DNA from: Bacillota bacterium
GTDB lineage: Bacteria; Bacillota; Clostridia; Lachnospirales; Lachnospiraceae
NCBI GenBank assembly: GCA_023402845.1
Contig: JAEYFP010000022.1
Coordinates: 1-64,000, forward strand
DNA: 64,000 bases
Direction: 5' to 3'
In this document: positions 59,676 through 64,000 of the stretch, one piece after another
Numbering within the stretch: the first letter of the stretch is position 1
How the letters are laid out: each line of letters begins with the position of its first letter
Program-made: the position numbers and the translations under genes
The notes under the pieces: model-generated
What the model saw: only the letters and a program-made list of their open reading frames with translations
Databases searched by the model: none
What the model was told of the DNA's origin: nothing

Positions 59676-60299
59676 TTGAAGGCTTTTAAAAAACCGTTGT
59701 CTTTTGAAGAAGAGAGTTATTACATAGAAAAGTACCGCCAGGGAGACATGGCGGCAAAAGACATTTTAATTGAACGAAACCTGCGTCTGGTCGCGCATGT
59801 AGTCAAGAAATATCAGTGCTCCGGCGAAGAGATGGAGGATTTGATTTCTATTGGAACGATTGGGCTGATCAAGGCAGTTCTGACGTTCGATGAGACAAAG
59901 GGAAGCCGGCTTGTGACGTATGCTGCCAGATGTATCGACAATGAACTGCTGATGATGTTTCGTACAAAAAAGAAAAGCAGCAGAGATGTCTCGATATATG
60001 AACCAATCGGGACCGATAAGGAAGGAAATGAGATCAGCCTGCTTGATGTTATTGAGGGTACGAACGACGACATCGCGGACCGGATGGATATTGCGCAGAA
60101 CATAAAGCACTTGTATGATTATGTGGAGGAAGTATTGTCTGAACGGGAAAAAGAAATTATTATTCTGCGCTATGGGCTGGCAGGCGGGGAGGAGGTCACA
60201 CAGCGGGAAATCGGCAGTATGCTCGGTATTTCCAGGAGCTATGTATCAAGAATTGAAAAGAGAGCATTGGGAAAATTAAGAGAGGCATTTGAAAAATGA
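59676..60299 (+). CDS. sigK: RNA polymerase sigma-K factor without pro-sequence
   Basis: A 207-residue sporulation sigma factor for late mother-cell genes. The sequence KPLSFEEESYYIEKYRQGDMAAKDILIERNLRLVAHVVKKY, SIGTIGLIKAVLTFDETKGSRLVTYAARCIDNELLM, PIGTDKEGNEISLLDVIEG and REIGSMLGISRSYVSRIEKRALGKL match SigK rather than SigE. The start is TTG 59676 with GAGGTG five bases upstream; an in-frame TGA at 59664 rules out a longer N-terminus. The 20-residue pro-sequence of B. subtilis SigK is therefore missing. The gene is intact, with no skin-type insertion. It overlaps the ctpA-like gene by four bases. Confidence 0.92.
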   Translation: MKAFKKPLSFEEESYYIEKYRQGDMAAKDILIERNLRLVAHVVKKYQCSGEEMEDLISIGTIGLIKAVLTFDETKGSRLVTYAARCIDNELLMMFRTKKKSSRDVSIYEPIGTDKEGNEISLLDVIEGTNDDIADRMDIAQNIKHLYDYVEEVLSEREKEIIILRYGLAGGEEVTQREIGSMLGISRSYVSRIEKRALGKLREAFEK

Positions 60300-61531
60300 A
60301 TAAGAGAAAGGCAATCACATTAGGAACAGTCGCAGCCGGAGCGGTTATCATCCTGGCTGAGACAGCTGCTTTGCTGAATTATAAGGGGTTGTATGAGTCG
60401 GCGAGCAGAGAGCTTGCCGGATCGTACAAAGAGGAATCGGCTGTTTCCTTATCAGCAAATGAGATGTTTGATACAGCACAAACGGTCGAACAGATCATAG
60501 AGGGCTATTATTTATATGATATTGATACGGAAGCGATGAAGGACGGACTTTTGACCGGTATGCTTTGGGGTCTCGGCGACCCGTATTCTGCATATTATGA
60601 TGCACAGGATTATGAAGCACTGACTATTCAGGCGACAGGAGAATATTCAGGTGTCGGCGCTGTCATCACGGAGCAGGGAGACGGAACTGTGACGGTCGTC
60701 AAGGTCTATTCACAAAGTCCAAGTGCCGAGGCAGGTGTTCAGTCGGGAGATGTATTTTATGAGATTGACGGAGAAAATGTGGTTGGAGAGGATTCCACGA
60801 CAATCGCAGCGAGATTGAAAGGAGAGGCAGGCACTTCTGTAGAGGTAAAAATATATAGGGCAAGCCTGGAGGAATATATTTCCTTTTCTATCGTTCGCCG
60901 GCATATTGAAATTCCTTCGGTTTCCTGGCGGATGGCATCAGATCAAATCGGCATCATGAAAATAGAATCGTGGGATTTGGCGACGATTAATCAATTCAAG
61001 AGTGCGATGGAGGATTTGGAAGGTCAGGGAATGAAAGGTCTGGTCATCGATGTGCGCAATAATCCGGGCGGCCTTGTTTCTTCGGCGGCAAGTATTTTAG
61101 ATTATTTTGTGCCGGATGGCGGTAAGCTCGTGTACACGGTCGATAAAAATGAACGAAAGGAGTATTATAATGCGAAAGACGGCGAGGATTGTAATATTCC
61201 GCTTGTCGTGCTGATTAATGGTAATTCTGCATCTGCCTCAGAAATATTTGCGGGAGGCATTAAGGACTATGAAGCGGGGATACTGATCGGCGAAAAAAGT
61301 TACGGAAAGGGTATTGTGCAGCAGGTTATCCCAATCAGTGAAACAGAAGCGGTAAAGCTCACAATCGCGGAATATCATCTGCCAAATGGTGAAAGCATCC
61401 ATCAAAAAGGGATCGAGCCGGATGTAGAGGTTTCCTTAAATGCCGAACTACAGCTGAAAACGGAACTGTCGGAGGCGGAGGATTTACAGCTTCAAAAAGG
61501 ACTAGAAGTGATAAAAAGCAAAATTAACTAA
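60296..61531 (+). CDS. S41 C-terminal processing peptidase (CtpA/CtpB type)
   Basis: A 411-residue exported serine protease. An N-terminal membrane anchor (TLGTVAAGAVIILAETAALLNY) is followed by a PDZ domain (about 110-195, YSGVGAVITEQGDGTVTVVKVYSQSPSAEAGVQSGDVFYEIDG) and the S41 domain with NNPGGLVSSAA, NGNSASASEIFAGGI (catalytic Ser) and EKSYGKGIVQ (catalytic Lys). The start overlaps sigK (ATGA). CtpB-type proteases in Bacilli signal SigK activation by cutting SpoIVFA; linkage to a pro-less sigK suggests another substrate here. Confidence 0.92.
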   Translation: MNKRKAITLGTVAAGAVIILAETAALLNYKGLYESASRELAGSYKEESAVSLSANEMFDTAQTVEQIIEGYYLYDIDTEAMKDGLLTGMLWGLGDPYSAYYDAQDYEALTIQATGEYSGVGAVITEQGDGTVTVVKVYSQSPSAEAGVQSGDVFYEIDGENVVGEDSTTIAARLKGEAGTSVEVKIYRASLEEYISFSIVRRHIEIPSVSWRMASDQIGIMKIESWDLATINQFKSAMEDLEGQGMKGLVIDVRNNPGGLVSSAASILDYFVPDGGKLVYTVDKNERKEYYNAKDGEDCNIPLVVLINGNSASASEIFAGGIKDYEAGILIGEKSYGKGIVQQVIPISETEAVKLTIAEYHLPNGESIHQKGIEPDVEVSLNAELQLKTELSEAEDLQLQKGLEVIKSKIN

Positions 61532-61554
61532 GAAAAACAGTGGGAGAAGCGGAT

Positions 61555-62688
61555 ATGCTATTTATCAAAACAGAAGATTTAAAAATCGGGATGCGTTTGG
61601 CAAAGCCGATTTATAACAACAAGGGCGTATTACTTTATGAAAGGAATTCCAAATTAACAAAACAGGGTATCGAATCTGCCAGAAATTTTGGATTGATCGG
61701 TATTTACATATTGGAGCCCGCCGAGCCGCTGCCGCCGATGACGGCGGATGATATTGAATTTGAACGTTTTCAGACTGTTTCCGTATTTACGATACGGGAT
61801 GAACTGCAAAGCATCCTGACAAAGGGGAAGCAGGTGAAACTGTTCAGCTTTGCGGAAAGTATTATAAAATCCTATGGCAGGCTGGACAGAAAAATTAATT
61901 TTGTACAAAATTTGAGAAGCAAAGAGGATTTCGTGTATAAGCATTCTCTGAACGTCGCATTGCTGTGTACAATGATGTCACATCATATGAATATGCGCCG
62001 TGAGGAGCAGCGGGAAACGGTGGTTGCGGCCCTTGTACATGATATCGGAAAGCTGAATATTCCTGAGCATCTGGGCGGCATTCGAGAGCTTACGCAGCAG
62101 GATCAGCAGGACATCAAACGATATGAATTTGGGGGCATCCAACTTGCGGAGCAGGCATTTTTATCCATGCCGAATATCAAGCGGACGGTTATGCAGGCTT
62201 ATAAGCAGTTGGATGCATTTCATACAAAGAAGGAGCTGGGCAGCGGAAAACTTGTGACGGGTGCCAAGCTCCTGATTGTTGCGGAAACTTATGATACGAT
62301 GACTGCTATGAACAGTATTGATGAACCAAAGTCAGAAATTGCCACATTGAAATATTTGATGGCACATCCTGAAATCTTTGGAAAGGATGTTGTGGATGCG
62401 TTGATTAAGAGCATTAACTTTTTGAGCAAGGGATGCAGCGTGGAGTTATCCAGCGGCCTGAAAGGGCTTGTACTGACAGAAAATGAGCAGGATATCCTAA
62501 GGCCGGTTATTCTCTGTTTTTCCAACAATACAATCATTGATCTGCGTCAGACAATGCTCTACGCGGATCTGGAAATTGAAGATATCATGAAAACGCTTGA
62601 TAACCGTTATGTGATAGACGTAAGTACTGCGGAACGGTTTAAAGAGGAGCAGAAAGGCAGGGAAACAGTGGATAAAAAAATAAAATGA
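61555..62688 (+). CDS. HD-domain protein related to HD-GYP, degenerate
   Basis: A 377-residue protein; ATG 61555 with GGGAG is preferred to GTG 61540. The N-terminal region has a DUF3391-like look (LKIGMRLAKPIYNNKGVLLYERNSKLT). The HD core has YKHSLNVALLC and ALVHDIGKLNIPEHLGG, but the later signature HHE..DGSGYP is replaced by QAYKQLDAFHTKKELGSGK and the HP..G step by YEFGGIQL. Several metal ligands and the GYP loop are missing, so c-di-GMP hydrolysis is doubtful; a binding or sensing role is more likely. It is nine bases downstream of the ctpA-like stop by the longer start. Confidence 0.8.
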   Translation: MLFIKTEDLKIGMRLAKPIYNNKGVLLYERNSKLTKQGIESARNFGLIGIYILEPAEPLPPMTADDIEFERFQTVSVFTIRDELQSILTKGKQVKLFSFAESIIKSYGRLDRKINFVQNLRSKEDFVYKHSLNVALLCTMMSHHMNMRREEQRETVVAALVHDIGKLNIPEHLGGIRELTQQDQQDIKRYEFGGIQLAEQAFLSMPNIKRTVMQAYKQLDAFHTKKELGSGKLVTGAKLLIVAETYDTMTAMNSIDEPKSEIATLKYLMAHPEIFGKDVVDALIKSINFLSKGCSVELSSGLKGLVLTENEQDILRPVILCFSNNTIIDLRQTMLYADLEIEDIMKTLDNRYVIDVSTAERFKEEQKGRETVDKKIK

Positions 62689-62921
62689 ACAAGAATCGGC
62701 CGATATGAGAAAGATTTGTTCGACAAATGCGATGCGGAGTGACAATAACCCGAAAAACATGTATAAAACCAGTTGATATGTACCAGTTTAAATGCTAGTA
62801 TAATTTCAAATATTCGACGAATTTCGACGATGTTTAATATATGAAGAGAGGACTGCAATGTTACTGTCAGAGAAGAAGGGCTTTGACAATACGATGGCTG
62901 GTTGCAGAAAAGTAAAATTAC
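62689..62921. promoter_or_regulatory. Leader of the surface protein gene
   Basis: It holds TTGATA (62773-62778) and TATAAT (62799-62804), spaced 20 bases, an inverted repeat TTTGT-TCG-ACAAA at 62715-62727, and a direct repeat TTCGACGA at 62813-62820 and 62823-62830. A GAGAGGA site serves an ATG at 62858 in another frame from the adhesin. Confidence 0.45.
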
Positions 62922-64000
62922 ATGTGGGGAACGGGCGGAACGAATTTCGCGGACAGCAGGGAAAGACTGCGAACAAGGGGAAACTATGTTTTAAAGCGTG
63001 GCGTCGCATTTATTTATGCGGGGCTTCTTTTAGTTACGGGAATTACCATGCTGAGTACAAAGAGCGTGCATGCGGACGAGGATTGGTCATCAAAAACTTC
63101 TGCGGAGGTAAAAATAGGAAGTGTAATAGTTGCAGCCGATACGGAAGTCGGTACGGCGGATACGCTTAATGTAAGTTATAAAGTATCCATCGAAGAGTTA
63201 AATATTCTTGCAAGCGATACGGACAGTTCAGCCGTATATGAGTTAGGCATTCTTGATTTAAAGCTTTCGGATAGTGCGCTGATATCGGCAATGAGCAGCG
63301 GAGGTATTAAAGTCCGGGCAGTACCGAATGATCCGGGCAGCACCCTGATCGGGACGGTGAATTATAATGATTCGACGAGAAAGCTTTCTTTTAGCTTTGA
63401 TCCAAGCCTGAAGGAAGATGCGGGTGAGGGAATCACGCTGGACGACCTTTACTTTAATTACACGGTTGCATTGAATGCCGCGGAGATTGGTGAAAGCGAA
63501 GAAGTTACTATAAAGTTTGCGGAGTCTTCGGAATCGTCAGTAAGGATTAAAATAAAGGAAAATCAGCCCGGCAAGCCAACGGTTCAGAAAACGGCAGGGA
63601 CATTTAATCCGGCAGCCAACACGATTGAATGGACGGTTACGATGACATCAAATGGACTGGGCTATGCAGATGGGATTGCAGTCTCGGATAATTTTTCAAC
63701 AGGACTGTCCTATAAGGTTGATGAGGGAATTGAGGTAGGCGGCACTGTGCCAATACCGGGCAGTGTTGGCGATATCCATGCAAGCTCAAATACGCTATCT
63801 TTTCAGTACATGCCTCCTGCTGATTTCGCTACAAAAGGGAAAACGGTTACCTTTACTTATCAAACGACCGTTGCAGATAATGTGCTCGTAGGAAACATGA
63901 GCGGTAATGGGGGAAATATCAGTACAGCGGTCAGCAATGAAGTCTCCATAAAGGATAAGGAGGATGCGGATGTGGGAACCGCCTCTGCCGATACAACGGT
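62922..64000 (+). CDS. Secreted surface/adhesin-like protein (3' partial)
   Basis: A frame open from ATG 62922 to the window end (359 codons seen) encodes a signal peptide (LKRGVAFIYAGLLLVTGITMLSTKSVHA, cleavage before DEDW). A beta-rich domain follows (DTLNVSYKVSIEELNILA..YELGILDLKLSDSALISAM), then a second domain that begins PTVQKTAGTFNPAANTIEWTVTMTSNGLGYADGIAVSDNF and resembles collagen-adhesin/isopeptide-type repeats. The start lacks a good ribosome site. A well-placed GAGAGGA serves ATG 62858, whose frame differs, so the start may involve a frameshift, or 62858 may be a leader peptide. The C-terminus and any anchor signal lie outside the window. Confidence 0.75.
   Translation, partial: MWGTGGTNFADSRERLRTRGNYVLKRGVAFIYAGLLLVTGITMLSTKSVHADEDWSSKTSAEVKIGSVIVAADTEVGTADTLNVSYKVSIEELNILASDTDSSAVYELGILDLKLSDSALISAMSSGGIKVRAVPNDPGSTLIGTVNYNDSTRKLSFSFDPSLKEDAGEGITLDDLYFNYTVALNAAEIGESEEVTIKFAESSESSVRIKIKENQPGKPTVQKTAGTFNPAANTIEWTVTMTSNGLGYADGIAVSDNFSTGLSYKVDEGIEVGGTVPIPGSVGDIHASSNTLSFQYMPPADFATKGKTVTFTYQTTVADNVLVGNMSGNGGNISTAVSNEVSIKDKEDADVGTASADTT

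Noticed and set aside
62858..63169. 103-codon ORF as the main gene at the right end
   Set aside because: Its composition is unlike a real protein after the first residues, while the overlapping frame from 62922 encodes a clear signal peptide and long beta-rich domains.
1..64000. CRISPR array, tRNA or rRNA genes
   Set aside because: No regularly spaced repeats with unique spacers, no cloverleaf with a 3' CCA or rRNA-like conserved stretches were seen by eye on either strand.

Overview
The window reads as the chromosome of a spore-forming, low-GC Gram-positive Clostridia, most likely a Lachnospiraceae-type gut anaerobe. The grounds are the block rpsT-gpr-spoIIP-lepA-hemW, a sigma-K gene, oxalate/formate-type and ECF transporters, frequent TTG/GTG starts and strong GGAGG ribosome binding sites. 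The genus cannot be fixed from sequence alone. No rRNA, tRNA or CRISPR array was seen.

Bases 1 to about 14,600 are the right-hand part of an integrative conjugative element with a Tn1549/CTn-like backbone. The order is VirB4 ATPase (cut by the left edge), membrane NlpC/P60 hydrolase, DUF4315, CD1107/DUF4366 protein, Cys-rich proteins, MobC, a divergent Spo0A_C-like/XRE regulator pair, CD1845 protein, relaxase, a cargo module (WYL regulator plus two GyrI-like proteins), a sigma-70-like protein, two small ORFs and a TnpX-type large serine recombinase. Ten copies of a 25-base palindrome are scattered through this element and were not seen elsewhere in the window. Four of them are translated inside proteins, always in the same frame. 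This repeat family is the most unusual thing in the window.

Bases 14,655-16,514 (minus strand) hold a MarR regulator and a MATE efflux gene broken by one in-frame amber codon, with MarR operator-like repeats on both sides of marR. Bases 16,657-28,117 form a galactan / beta-galactoside locus: LacI regulator, intracellular GH53 endo-galactanase, AraC regulator, ABC binding protein and two permeases, LacZ-type GH2 beta-galactosidase and a 617-residue protein of unclear function. Two copies of a LacI-like operator precede the two transcription units. Imported galacto-oligosaccharides would be cut by GH53 and GH2. No ATPase subunit and no secreted galactanase are encoded here.

Bases 28,090-36,666 are a mixed housekeeping stretch: zinc ribbon protein, YbaK deacylase, KdpDE-like two-component system with an 11-bp-phased direct-repeat array, SPFH/zinc-ribbon protein, a DUF4430 + ECF S-component pair behind a riboswitch-like leader, a PsiE-like membrane protein, an OFA-family transporter and a cysteine synthase variant. 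Then come carB without carA, a very large REC-PAS-GGDEF-EAL-REC-GGDEF protein, serS, a Zn-dependent phospholipase C-like protein, a thioesterase/FAH pair, a NYN-LOTUS protein and a Gfo/Idh/MocA oxidoreductase.

Bases 50,087-62,688 contain rpsT (minus), gpr, spoIIP, lepA, hemW, a second large GGDEF-EAL protein, a sigma-K gene with no pro-sequence, a CtpA-type protease and a degenerate HD-domain protein. The right edge (62,922 onward) is the start of a secreted surface/adhesin-like protein that runs out of the window.
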